From BOG-908 sp964250925 (GTDB taxonomy: Bacteria > Pseudomonadota > Alphaproteobacteria > Acetobacterales > Acetobacteraceae): a stretch of DNA of 59,090 nt. The stretch lies in contig CAXUHU010000010.1 of the NCBI GenBank assembly GCA_964250925.1, positions 1-59,090 on the forward strand, given 5' to 3'. Positions within the stretch are counted from its first letter, which is position 1. Every line of letters begins with the position of its first letter. Below the pieces are notes generated by a model that made no database searches, was not told the DNA's origin, and was given only the letters and a program-made list of their open reading frames with translations. Positions 43,212 to 51,267 of this stretch are shown here, piece by piece. The position numbers and the translations under genes were made by a program.

Positions 43212-44176
43212 GGCCTTTCCGCCAGCCTGCTTTGCCAGTCGCCGGCCAGCCTTGCGGACGCCAGCTCGCGGCCGAGCCTTGCCACCAGGTCTGCCACGCT
43301 CGGCACGTCGTCGATCAGGGCGGTCGAATGGCCGCCGCTCCAGACATGCTTCCAGGCACGGACGCCGGGCGGCAGTTGCGGGCGATGCAGGCCTAACGGA
43401 CGCGGCAGGTTGGCGGGATCCAAGCCGGCTGCAACAATGGAGGGCTTGAGGAAACTCGCAGGCAGCCCTGCGATCGCGTCGGTGAACAGCACGTCCTCGG
43501 CGTTGGCGGAAACCAGCATGCGCTTGTGCGCTTCGTCAGCGCCAGACTCCCTAGTGGCGATAAAACGCGTGCCCATAACGACCAGATCCGCGCCCAGTGC
43601 CAAGGCGGCGGCAATTCCGTTGCCGTCCGCGATGCCGCCTGCAAGCATGATCGTGCCGTCGAAGATACGCCGCAACTGAGGCAGGAAGGCGAAAGGGTTC
43701 AGCGTGCCGGCGTGGCCGCCCGCGCCGCCGCAAACCAGCATCAACCCATCGACCCCGGCCGCGATGGCTTTTTCGGCGAACCGCAGAGTTGTCACATCGT
43801 GGAACACGATGCCACCCCAGTCATGCGCCGCGGCCACCTCGTCGCGAGGGTCACCGAGATTCGTGAGGATCAGGGGAACACGATGCGCCCGGCACGTCGC
43901 GAGCCTGGCGGCCCGCGTGCCCTGGTCCACCGCGGTCGAGGCCAGCAGGTTGACGCAGAACGGCGCAAACCGCTCGCCCCGATCTAAGCTTTCCGCCTCG
44001 ACTTGCCGAATGGCAGCCAGCCACGTGCCGAGACCATCCGGCGCGCGAGGATTCCCCGATGGGAACGCTCCGATCACGCCCGCCCGGCAAGCGGCGACGA
44101 CGAGCTCGAGGCTGGAGACGATGAACATCGGCGCCGCCACGACCGGCAGCGCAAGTTGCGACCAAGTAGCCGCCAT
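43208..44176 (-). CDS. Nitronate monooxygenase-family FMN oxidoreductase, distinct branch
   Basis: 322 residues, more diverged from the other two NMO-family proteins here. PVVAAPMF replaces PIVQGGM; GGAGGHAGTLNPFAFLPQLR and LAGGIADGNGIAAALALGADLVVMGTRF supply the flavin phosphate region. ATG at 44176 has a strong AAGGAGGAG 8 nt upstream. Coupled to the SnoaL-like gene and divergent from the NMO gene at 44281. Acts probably on a CoA ester or enone; unproven. Confidence 0.87.
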   Translation of the reverse strand: MAATWSQLALPVVAAPMFIVSSLELVVAACRAGVIGAFPSGNPRAPDGLGTWLAAIRQVEAESLDRGERFAPFCVNLLASTAVDQGTRAARLATCRAHRVPLILTNLGDPRDEVAAAHDWGGIVFHDVTTLRFAEKAIAAGVDGLMLVCGGAGGHAGTLNPFAFLPQLRRIFDGTIMLAGGIADGNGIAAALALGADLVVMGTRFIATRESGADEAHKRMLVSANAEDVLFTDAIAGLPASFLKPSIVAAGLDPANLPRPLGLHRPQLPPGVRAWKHVWSGGHSTALIDDVPSVADLVARLGRELASARLAGDWQSRLAERP

Positions 44177-44229
44177 GTCCGCTCCTCCTTGCAAGCCCGA
44201 GCTGTCTTCGCTACTCACGTCATAGGTAA

Positions 44230-44242
44230 CTAGGTATGATAT
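44230..44242 (+). promoter_or_regulatory. Candidate operator, copy 8 (CTAGG-TAT-GATAT)
   Basis: Left arm and centre fit the cluster element; upstream TAACTAGGT (44227-44235) is an exact 9-mer shared with 14562-14570. In the divergent region between two NMO genes, 39 nt before the plus-strand start. TATGAT also resembles a -10 box. Confidence 0.5.
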
Positions 44243-44280
44243 CGACGTCCAGCCGAGCTGAGCGTTGCTACGGAGAGGTC

Positions 44281-45270
44281 ATGCAGACGCGGTTTACCGA
44301 GGCATTCGGAATCCAGCATCCGATCGTTCAAGGCGGCATGCAGGGAGTTGGTCGCGCGGTGCTCGCCTCCGCGGTGTCCAACGCGGGCGGTCTCGGCATC
44401 CTGACCGGGTTGACGCAACCAACCCCGGCAGCCTTGTGCCAGGAGATCGAGACGTGCCGGGGCATGACCGCGCATCCGTTCGGCGTCAACCTGACCGTAT
44501 TCCCCACGATGAAGCCGCCGCCCTACGAGGCGTATGCTCAGGCGATCATCGACAGCGGCGTGCGTATCGTGGAAACGGCTGGGCCGAAGGCGATGATGTT
44601 GTGGCCGATGCTGAAAGCGGCTGGCGTCAAGATCATCCATAAATGCACCTCCGTGCGCCACGCCGTCTCGGCCGAGGCGAAGGGTGTGGACGCGATCTCG
44701 ATCGACGGCTTCGAGTGCGCCGGGCATCCCGGGGAGGAAGACATTCCCGGCCTGATCCTGATTCCCGCCGCTGCCGATCAGGTGCGCATTCCGATGCTTG
44801 CCAGCGGCGGCTTCGGCGACGGGCGGGGCCTGGTCGCGGCCCTCTCTCTGGGGGCCGACGGCATCAACATGGGCACCCGCTTTTGCGCCACCGTCGAGGC
44901 GCCGGTTCATGACGACGTCAAGCGGGCCTACCTCGCCAACGACGAGCGCGGCACCAATCTGATCTTCCGCAAGCTGCACAACACCGCGCGCGTGGCGAAG
45001 AACACGGTGTCCGACGAGGTCGTGAGGCGCCTGGCCTTGCCGGATGCCACGTTCAAGGATGTGGCCGAGCTTGTGCGCGGCGACCAGGGCCGCGTCGTTC
45101 TGGAGACCGGCGATGTGGACGCCGGCATATTCTGGGCAGGCCAGGTGCAGGGACTGATCCACGATATTCCCTCTGTCGGGGGCTTGATCGATCGCATCAT
45201 GATGGAGGCGGAGACGATCATCGGCAGCCGGCTTGCACAGCTTGTCGTTCGAACCCCTGCAGCAGCCTGA
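44281..45270 (+). CDS. Nitronate monooxygenase-family FMN oxidoreductase
   Basis: 329 residues and very similar to the protein at 33187-34182: both contain GHPGEEDIPGLILIP-like and RIPMLASGGFGDGRGLVAAL segments and end in a similar way. ATG at 44281 has GGAGAGG 2-8 nt upstream. A longer frame begins at 44236 but would start inside the operator. First gene of a plus operon with a thiolase; an IpdC-like role in CoA-ester oxidation is possible. Confidence 0.88.
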   Translation: MQTRFTEAFGIQHPIVQGGMQGVGRAVLASAVSNAGGLGILTGLTQPTPAALCQEIETCRGMTAHPFGVNLTVFPTMKPPPYEAYAQAIIDSGVRIVETAGPKAMMLWPMLKAAGVKIIHKCTSVRHAVSAEAKGVDAISIDGFECAGHPGEEDIPGLILIPAAADQVRIPMLASGGFGDGRGLVAALSLGADGINMGTRFCATVEAPVHDDVKRAYLANDERGTNLIFRKLHNTARVAKNTVSDEVVRRLALPDATFKDVAELVRGDQGRVVLETGDVDAGIFWAGQVQGLIHDIPSVGGLIDRIMMEAETIIGSRLAQLVVRTPAAA

Positions 45271-45290
45271 AAAGAGAGAGAAGCATCCCG

Positions 45291-46454
45291 TTGGCGGAAG
45301 CATACATCGTCGAAGCCGTCCGAACGGCCGGGGGCCGGCGCAACGGCCGGCTGGCCGGCTGGCATCCTGCCGACCTGGGCGCTCAGGTACTGAATGCGAT
45401 CGTCGACCGAACGGGCATCGACCCGGCCGCGATCGACGACGTGATCATGGGCTGCGTCACCCAGGCCGGCGAGCAGGCAAGCCATGTCGGCCGCAACGCC
45501 GTGCTGGCCTCCAGGCTGCCGACGAGCGTGCCGGCCGTCACCATCGACCGCCAATGCGGCTCGTCGCAGCAGGCGCTGCAATTTGCCGCGCAGGCAGTGA
45601 TGTCGGGAACGCAGGACGTCGTCATCGCCGCGGGTGTGGAGAGCATGTCTCGCGCGCCGATGGGCCTCGCTTTGGTCCCGGGCAGCGCGCTGAACCCCAA
45701 CAGCGCCCACACGCTGGAGCGTTTTGACGTCAACGGCTTCAGCCAGTTCGGCGGTGCCGAGATGATCGCCAAAAAACACGATCTGTCGCGCGACGCGCTT
45801 GATGCGTTCGGCCTGCGCAGCCACCGGAACGCGGCCGAGGCCACGCGCTCCGGTGCGTTCCAGGCCGAGATCATACCGCTGGACGTGACCTTGGTGGACG
45901 GCAGCAAGGCCGTGCACGACCAGGATGAAGGCATCCGCTACGACGCCACCGCCCAATCGATGGCAGGCGTCAAGCTGCTGCAGGACGGTGGCGTGATCAC
46001 GGCAGCCACGTCCAGCCAGATCTGCGACGGAGCGAGCGCAGCGCTGGTGGTTTCCGAAGCGGCACTCAAGCACCACAAGCTGACCCCGATTGCCCGCATC
46101 GTGAACATGACTGTCACCGGCGGCGATCCTGTGATCATGCTGGAGGAACCGCTCTTCGCCACGCAGAAGGCCTTGCAGCGCGCTGGCCTGACCATCGACG
46201 ACATCGACCTCTACGAGGTGAACGAGGCTTTCGCGCCGGTGCCGATGGCCTGGCTGAAGGTGGTTGGTGCCGACCCGGACAGGCTGAACGTGAACGGGGG
46301 CGCCATCGCGCTGGGCCATCCGCTCGGCGCCTCGGGCACCAAGCTGATGGCGACGTTGCTCCATGCGCTGAAGGCACGTGGCAAGAAGTACGGGCTGCAG
46401 ACGATGTGCGAAGGCGGCGGCGTCGCCAACGTGACGATCGTCGAGGCGCTCTGA
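45291..46454 (+). CDS. Acetyl-CoA acetyltransferase (thiolase)
   Basis: 387 residues with nucleophile Cys in DRQCGSSQQA, His in NVNGGAIALGHPLGASG and second Cys in MCEGGGVAN. The QCGSSQQA form and C-terminus resemble steroid FadA5-like thiolases. TTG at 45291 seems the start; GAGAGAGAAG lies upstream, and it begins 20 nt after the NMO stop. Cleaves a 3-ketoacyl-CoA. Confidence 0.9.
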   Translation: MAEAYIVEAVRTAGGRRNGRLAGWHPADLGAQVLNAIVDRTGIDPAAIDDVIMGCVTQAGEQASHVGRNAVLASRLPTSVPAVTIDRQCGSSQQALQFAAQAVMSGTQDVVIAAGVESMSRAPMGLALVPGSALNPNSAHTLERFDVNGFSQFGGAEMIAKKHDLSRDALDAFGLRSHRNAAEATRSGAFQAEIIPLDVTLVDGSKAVHDQDEGIRYDATAQSMAGVKLLQDGGVITAATSSQICDGASAALVVSEAALKHHKLTPIARIVNMTVTGGDPVIMLEEPLFATQKALQRAGLTIDDIDLYEVNEAFAPVPMAWLKVVGADPDRLNVNGGAIALGHPLGASGTKLMATLLHALKARGKKYGLQTMCEGGGVANVTIVEAL

Positions 46455-46458
46455 CGCG

Positions 46459-46737
46459 GTGGACGTCGCCAGGAACATTGCTGCGATCGTTATGGGCGGC
46501 GCCCTCGGCCGAAGGCCTTGCCGGATCAACACCATCGTGCCGGGCCTTTTCGCGACACCGCCGATGCCGGCCGTGCCGAAAGACGTAACCGATGGGCTTG
46601 CCGCTTGCGTGCCGTTCCCCAGGCGGGTTGGCCGGCCGTAAGAGTTTGCGTTGTGCGGCCCGGAACTCGGCGGCGATGGCTGCTTTGGGGGGCAGGCGAT
46701 GCGGCTGGTCGAGGGCATGCGCATGCCGCCGCGCTGA
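46459..46737 (+). pseudogene. Relic of a type II 3-hydroxyacyl-CoA dehydrogenase-like SDR (C-terminal part)
   Basis: The frame reads RINTIVPGLFATPPM ... ACVPFPRRVGRP, then a TAA at 46639-46641, then EFALCGPELGGDGCF ... GMRMPPR and a TGA at 46735. It is collinear with the C-terminus of the SDR at 37084 (RINTILPGIFNTPLM, SVPFPKRLGEPEEYA, GAIRMGFR). The N-terminal two thirds with cofactor loop and YxxxK are absent. An in-frame stop and a missing start mark it as decayed. Lies directly after a thiolase gene, where an SDR could once have completed the operon. Confidence 0.75.
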
Positions 46738-46746
46738 TCAGCATCG

Positions 46747-47202
46747 ATGTTATCTTCAACCAGCATGGGTGATACGCCCCCGGGTTTCAGCGTGCTGCGC
46801 GCCGGAGGCCCGTTCATCAAGGCGAACGGACCGATTTACATCCGGCACAACAACGCAGGGGCCGTACTCGGCTTTCGCATACGCGAATCGCATTGCAACC
46901 CGGTTGGCATCTGCCATGGCGGCTGGCTGGCAAGCATGGCCGACATGGTGCTGCCGGTCAGCGGGGGTGCTGCGGGCAGTTTGGACGGCATCTTTCTCAT
47001 GACCATCAGCATGTCGCTCGATTTCTTCGGTCAGGCAGCGCTCGGCGCCTGGGTCGAGGGGCATGGCGAGATGCTGCGTCGGACGCGTCGCATGGCGTTC
47101 ATGCGGGCGATCCTGAGTGTCGATGACGCGCCTATCCTGCGTGCCAGCGGCATTTACCGCCTCGTGCCAAAACCGGTTGCCGGCGGAGCTGCGCCGTCGT
47201 GA
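46747..47202 (+). CDS. PaaI-family hotdog thioesterase
   Basis: 151 residues. HCNPVGICHGGWLASMADM is the PaaI-type HGG motif with the catalytic Asp downstream in the helix (ADM). Could hydrolyse acyl-CoA dead-end products. Begins 10 nt after the relic SDR; an ATG at 46765 gives a shorter N-terminus. Confidence 0.85.
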   Translation: MLSSTSMGDTPPGFSVLRAGGPFIKANGPIYIRHNNAGAVLGFRIRESHCNPVGICHGGWLASMADMVLPVSGGAAGSLDGIFLMTISMSLDFFGQAALGAWVEGHGEMLRRTRRMAFMRAILSVDDAPILRASGIYRLVPKPVAGGAAPS

Positions 47203-47251
47203 TGTCAATGATCGCTGAACGCCAATAGGCAATACGAGGCGGCTGACCCGT

Positions 47252-48388
47252 ATGAATTTCGATCTCTCTGACGAACAGAAGATGCTGGCCGAACAGATGC
47301 GCGGCCTTCTCGGCAAGCGTGCGACGCCGCAGCGGCTGCGTTCCTTGATAGATTCTGGCCAGGAATGGGACGAGCCGCTCTGGCGGGAACTGGGCGAGCT
47401 GGGTTTTCTCGGCGCTGCAGTTCCGGAGGCCCATGGCGGCCTCGGCCTGAGCGAACTCGACCTCGGCGTCATCAGCGAGGAGCTGGGGCGCGTGAACGCC
47501 GCCGTACCTTTTTTCTCGTCCGTGGTACTCGCCGCAGACGCGATAGGGCTCGCCGGCACGCAAGCCCAGAAGGCGCAATACCTGCCGGGCATGGCGTCCG
47601 GCGAGACGGTTGCGACGTTCGCCTATGCGGAAGGTCCTGCCGGCTGGGCGGAGCCTGTGCTGCATACCGTAGTGAACGACGGAAGACTGACCGGCACCAA
47701 GTGGCCCGTTGCCGATGCGGGCGTATCCAGTCTGGCAATCGTGCTCGCCAAGGCCGGAGGGCGGTTGGCGCTCGCCGTGGTCGAGCTGGACCAACCGGGT
47801 GTGACCCGGTCGAAGCTGGAGAGCTTCGACCAGTTGCGCGCGCATTACAGCCTGCGTTTCGAGAATGCGGCCGCGACGCTGCTGGATGGGACGGCCGCCG
47901 CGCGGGTCGTGCCTATGCTGATGGACAGGGCGGCCGTGCAGGCTGCGTTCGAGGGGGTGGGCGGCGCCGAAGCCTGCCTGCACATGGCGCGCGACTACGC
48001 GGCAGGCCGCAAAATATTCGGCCGAACGCTCGACAGCTACCAGGCCATCAAACACAAGCTGGCCGACATCCTCGTCGGCATCGAACTCGCCCGGTCGAGT
48101 GCCTATTACGCCGGCTGGGCAGCGGTGAAAGGCGCCGAGGACCTGCCCGCCTCCGCTTCCGCCGCCCGGCTGATGGCGATCGACGCGTTCGAACGTGCGG
48201 CGCGAGAAAACATCCAGGTGCATGGCGGCATCGGTTATACGTTCGATGCCAACTGCCATTTTTACTATCGCCGGGAGCGGACGCTGGCGCTGAGCCTAGG
48301 CGGGCGTGAGCGCTGGGCCGACAGGCTGATCGCCCACATGCCGGGCCGGCAGGGCCAAGACAGCGCGCGTGGACTGGAGGCTGCCTGA
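47252..48388 (+). CDS. Acyl-CoA dehydrogenase, subunit without FAD motif (third pair)
   Basis: 378 residues. N-terminal FDLSDEQKMLAEQMRG, C-terminal HGGIGYTFDANCHFYYRRER and KIFGRTLDSYQAIKHKLA. The SEPGAGSD motif is absent (region reads TFAYAEGPAGWAEP). Followed after 1 nt by its partner. Order of subunits is reversed compared with the pair at 39682/40875. Confidence 0.89.
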   Translation: MNFDLSDEQKMLAEQMRGLLGKRATPQRLRSLIDSGQEWDEPLWRELGELGFLGAAVPEAHGGLGLSELDLGVISEELGRVNAAVPFFSSVVLAADAIGLAGTQAQKAQYLPGMASGETVATFAYAEGPAGWAEPVLHTVVNDGRLTGTKWPVADAGVSSLAIVLAKAGGRLALAVVELDQPGVTRSKLESFDQLRAHYSLRFENAAATLLDGTAAARVVPMLMDRAAVQAAFEGVGGAEACLHMARDYAAGRKIFGRTLDSYQAIKHKLADILVGIELARSSAYYAGWAAVKGAEDLPASASAARLMAIDAFERAARENIQVHGGIGYTFDANCHFYYRRERTLALSLGGRERWADRLIAHMPGRQGQDSARGLEAA

Positions 48389-48389
48389 C

Positions 48390-49601
48390 ATGGACTTCAA
48401 CGACTCACCCGAAGAAGCCGCCTATCGCGTCGCGGCGCGAGACTGGTTGCGGCAGCATGCGCCTGCTCACGCGTTGCCGCCTGGCACGAGGCTCAGCGAT
48501 AGCGAGGAGGTGCGGCGCGGCCGTGCCTGGCAGAAGCAGCTAGCCGATGGCGGCTACGCGGGCATTCTTCTGCCGCAATCGTTGGGCGGCAACGGCGGCA
48601 CGATCGCGCAGGCGACCGTGTTCGGCGAGGAGGAAACACGATTCAGGGTGCCGAAAGGCGCCTATATCGGCATCGGGCTCGGCATGGCGCTGCCGGTGAT
48701 CGGCAAGCATGGCACGCCGGCGCAGATCGCCCGGTTTGCGGCACCCACGCTGCGCGGCGAGATGACATGGTGCCAGCTGTTCTCCGAGCCGGGCGCCGGT
48801 TCGGACCTGGCAGCCGTGCGTACCCGCGCGGTGCGAGACGGCACGGACTGGGTGGTGAATGGCCAGAAAGTCTGGTCCAGTTGGGCTCATCTTGCCGATT
48901 GGGGGATCCTGATTGTACGGACGGATCCTTCGTTGCCTAAGCACAAGGGTCTGTCTTTTTTCGTGGTGGATATGAGAAGTCCGGGTATCGACGTCCGGCC
49001 GATCCGCCAGATTTCCGGCGCCTCCGACTTTAACGAAACGTTCTTCACCGACGTCCGCATTCCCGATGCCGACCGTATCGGCGGCGTCGGCGATGGCTGG
49101 GCCTGCGCGATGACGGTGCTGACCGGCGAACGGCTGAACCAGGGCGGCCACGGCAACGACGGCAGCATCGCTAACCTGATCCAGTACGCGGCCGACACGC
49201 CGCGCGACGGCGGCACTGCGCTCGACAGCGCGGCGGTCCGCCTGCAGCTTGCCTCCGCCTATGCCGAGGAGCAGGCGGAGCGGCACTTTCAGGCAAGGCT
49301 GCGCACGATGGTGTCGCGCGGCGAGAACCCGGGCGCTTCGGCATCCATCATCAAGCTCGCCTACACGAATCGGTATCAAAAACTGTCTGGCCTGGCGTTG
49401 GAGATGCGCGAGCTGGCGGGCGTCGCCCACACACCCGAGGACACGGCCACGGCCCGAATCATGCACGACTACGTCTGGTCCACGGCGCTTCGTGTGGCGG
49501 GGGGAGCGGACGAGGTTTTGCGCAACCAGATTTCCGAACGCGTGCTGGGCATGCCAAGCGAGCTGCGCACCGACAAGACTGTTCCGTTCAACAAGCTTTG
49601 A
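48390..49601 (+). CDS. Acyl-CoA dehydrogenase, FAD-motif subunit (third pair)
   Basis: 403 residues with QLFSEPGAGSDLAAVRT and GQKVWSSWA for FAD and a C-terminal NQISERVLGMPSE. ATG at 48390 is preferred: it lies one base after the previous stop. Together with the preceding gene it should form a heteromeric dehydrogenase. Last gene before the operator region of the next operon. Confidence 0.92.
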   Translation: MDFNDSPEEAAYRVAARDWLRQHAPAHALPPGTRLSDSEEVRRGRAWQKQLADGGYAGILLPQSLGGNGGTIAQATVFGEEETRFRVPKGAYIGIGLGMALPVIGKHGTPAQIARFAAPTLRGEMTWCQLFSEPGAGSDLAAVRTRAVRDGTDWVVNGQKVWSSWAHLADWGILIVRTDPSLPKHKGLSFFVVDMRSPGIDVRPIRQISGASDFNETFFTDVRIPDADRIGGVGDGWACAMTVLTGERLNQGGHGNDGSIANLIQYAADTPRDGGTALDSAAVRLQLASAYAEEQAERHFQARLRTMVSRGENPGASASIIKLAYTNRYQKLSGLALEMRELAGVAHTPEDTATARIMHDYVWSTALRVAGGADEVLRNQISERVLGMPSELRTDKTVPFNKL

Positions 49602-49643
49602 CGGCCTTCACCAGTCGACCGCTTGCAGCTATCGCACATCACC

Positions 49644-49663
49644 GGTAACCTAGTTATACTAGT
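49644..49663 (+). promoter_or_regulatory. Candidate operator, copy 9, perfect inverted repeat CTAGT-TAT-ACTAG
   Basis: Best copy: arms CTAGT and ACTAG are perfect inverted repeats around TAT (49650-49662), 40 nt before the ligase ATG at 49703. Its flank contains ACCTAGTTA (49648-49656), the exact complement of the 9-mer at 14562 and 44227. TATACT inside it also resembles a -10 box, so it may be an operator overlapping a promoter. The geometry equals that of FadR sites (5-bp arms, 3-bp centre). Confidence 0.6.
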
Positions 49664-49702
49664 CACGTCGACATGTTGCCGGCGACGGGCTTGGAGTGTG
49701 TC

Positions 49703-51229
49703 ATGACCATGTTTGCCGACCTGCTGAATGGCGTCATCGCCATCGATCCGTCCGCGGACGCGATCGAGTTTCAGGAGGTTTGGTACAGCTGGGGCCAGCT
49801 CGGGCAGACCGTCGATGCGATTAGAAGGGCGCTGTACTCCCTCGAACTTGGACCCGGCGCCCGGATCGGTGTCATGATGCGCAACCGGCCCTCGGCCTTC
49901 GCCGCAGTTCTGACGGCCGTTGCCGAGGATGCCTGCACGGTGTCCATCAACTCTCTATTGCCAGATGAGCGGCTGCTACAGGATCTCTGCGGATTGCGGC
50001 TTCCTGTGGTGGCCGCCGAGCAGGCCGATTTGGAACGGCCCGGTGTGCTCGACGCCCTGCGCGAAAGTGGTTCCGCCGTCGTGCGATTGCCCGGTATCCT
50101 GGCCGGCGCGGGCCTGTTGCCCGATTTTGAGAAGCCCACGGGTGCCGGCATCCGCTACCACGAGCCAGGAGTCATCATCGAGATGCTGACCAGCGGCACC
50201 ACCGGCACGCCAAAACGAATTCCGTTGCAGACCGCGGCTTTCGAAAAAAGCTTCGTCAGTGCCATGTCGTACGAAAAAGATCGCCGCGCCAACGACCCGC
50301 CGAAGCTGCGGTCTGGCGTGCAAATCCTGAACAACCCGCTCAGCCATATCGGCGGCCTTTGGGGCGCGCTGACATGCATCCTGGGCGGGCGGAAAGCGTG
50401 CCTGATCGAGAAGTTTAGCGTTGAAAGCTGGACCGCCGCGATCGTCCGCCATCGGCCGAAGGTGGCAGGCGCGGTTCCGGCTGGGTTGCGCATGATCCTC
50501 GATGCCCAGATACCGCGTGAGCATTTGTCGAGCCTGACAGCAATACGGACGGGTGCTGCACCGCTTGATCCTGCGATCGTCGCCGAGTTTTGGAAACGCT
50601 ACGGCATTCCGGTGCTGCAAAATTACGGGGCGACTGAATTCTCGGGTGCCGTCGCAGGCTGGACCATGCCCGATTTCCGGGCGTTTCACGACAAGAAGGT
50701 CGGCAGCGTCGGCCGTTTCCAGCCGGGCGTCGAAGGCCGGGTGATCGATCCGGAAGACTCGACGGACAAGCCAGCCGGCGAGGAAGGCGTGCTGGAAATG
50801 CGGTCGAAGCAGTTCGGTCTCGGCGATGACTGGCTTCGCACCACGGATCGCGCGGTTATCGATGCCGACGGTTTCCTGTTTATTCGAGGTCGCGCCGACA
50901 ACGCGATCATCAGAGGCGGTTTCAAAGTGCATCCCGACGACGTTGTCGGTGTGTTGGAACGCCATCCGGCCGTGCGGGAAGCCGTCGTGGTCGGCTTGTC
51001 GGATCGCCGTCTTGGCGCAGTTCCGGTGGCCGCGATAATCCTGAAATCCGGCGCCTCGTCCCCGAGCAGCGGCGAGCTCTCTGCCTTCGCGCGCGAGCAG
51101 CTACTGCCTTACCAAGTACCCGTGCGATTTCTGATCGTGGACGACGTGCCGCGCACCCCATCCTTGAAGCCGTCCCAGCCAGCCGTGCGGGCGATGTTTG
51201 CCGATGACGCCCTGCAGGAAGCCGGTTGA
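49703..51229 (+). CDS. AMP-forming acyl-CoA synthetase
   Basis: About 508 residues. LTSGTTGTPKRIP is the P-loop, QNYGATEFSG the A5 motif and DRAVIDADGFLFIRGR the hinge region. The terminal motif usually PRTxxGK is PRTPSLKPSQP, so the catalytic Lys is present but its Gly is Leu. ATG at 49703 is preferred because TTGGAG lies 8-12 nt upstream; another ATG at 49673 is possible but overlaps the operator closely. First gene of the operon, followed by a hydratase whose start lies 38 nt after. Confidence 0.88.
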   Translation: MTMFADLLNGVIAIDPSADAIEFQEVWYSWGQLGQTVDAIRRALYSLELGPGARIGVMMRNRPSAFAAVLTAVAEDACTVSINSLLPDERLLQDLCGLRLPVVAAEQADLERPGVLDALRESGSAVVRLPGILAGAGLLPDFEKPTGAGIRYHEPGVIIEMLTSGTTGTPKRIPLQTAAFEKSFVSAMSYEKDRRANDPPKLRSGVQILNNPLSHIGGLWGALTCILGGRKACLIEKFSVESWTAAIVRHRPKVAGAVPAGLRMILDAQIPREHLSSLTAIRTGAAPLDPAIVAEFWKRYGIPVLQNYGATEFSGAVAGWTMPDFRAFHDKKVGSVGRFQPGVEGRVIDPEDSTDKPAGEEGVLEMRSKQFGLGDDWLRTTDRAVIDADGFLFIRGRADNAIIRGGFKVHPDDVVGVLERHPAVREAVVVGLSDRRLGAVPVAAIILKSGASSPSSGELSAFAREQLLPYQVPVRFLIVDDVPRTPSLKPSQPAVRAMFADDALQEAG

Positions 51230-51267
51230 CCACCAAAAACGCGGCATGCATTGATCGGAGAGCGACA

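Noticed and set aside
44928..46820. A 630-codon minus-strand frame opposite the NMO and thiolase genes
   Set aside because: Antisense shadow; the plus strand has intact thiolase and flavoenzyme motifs.
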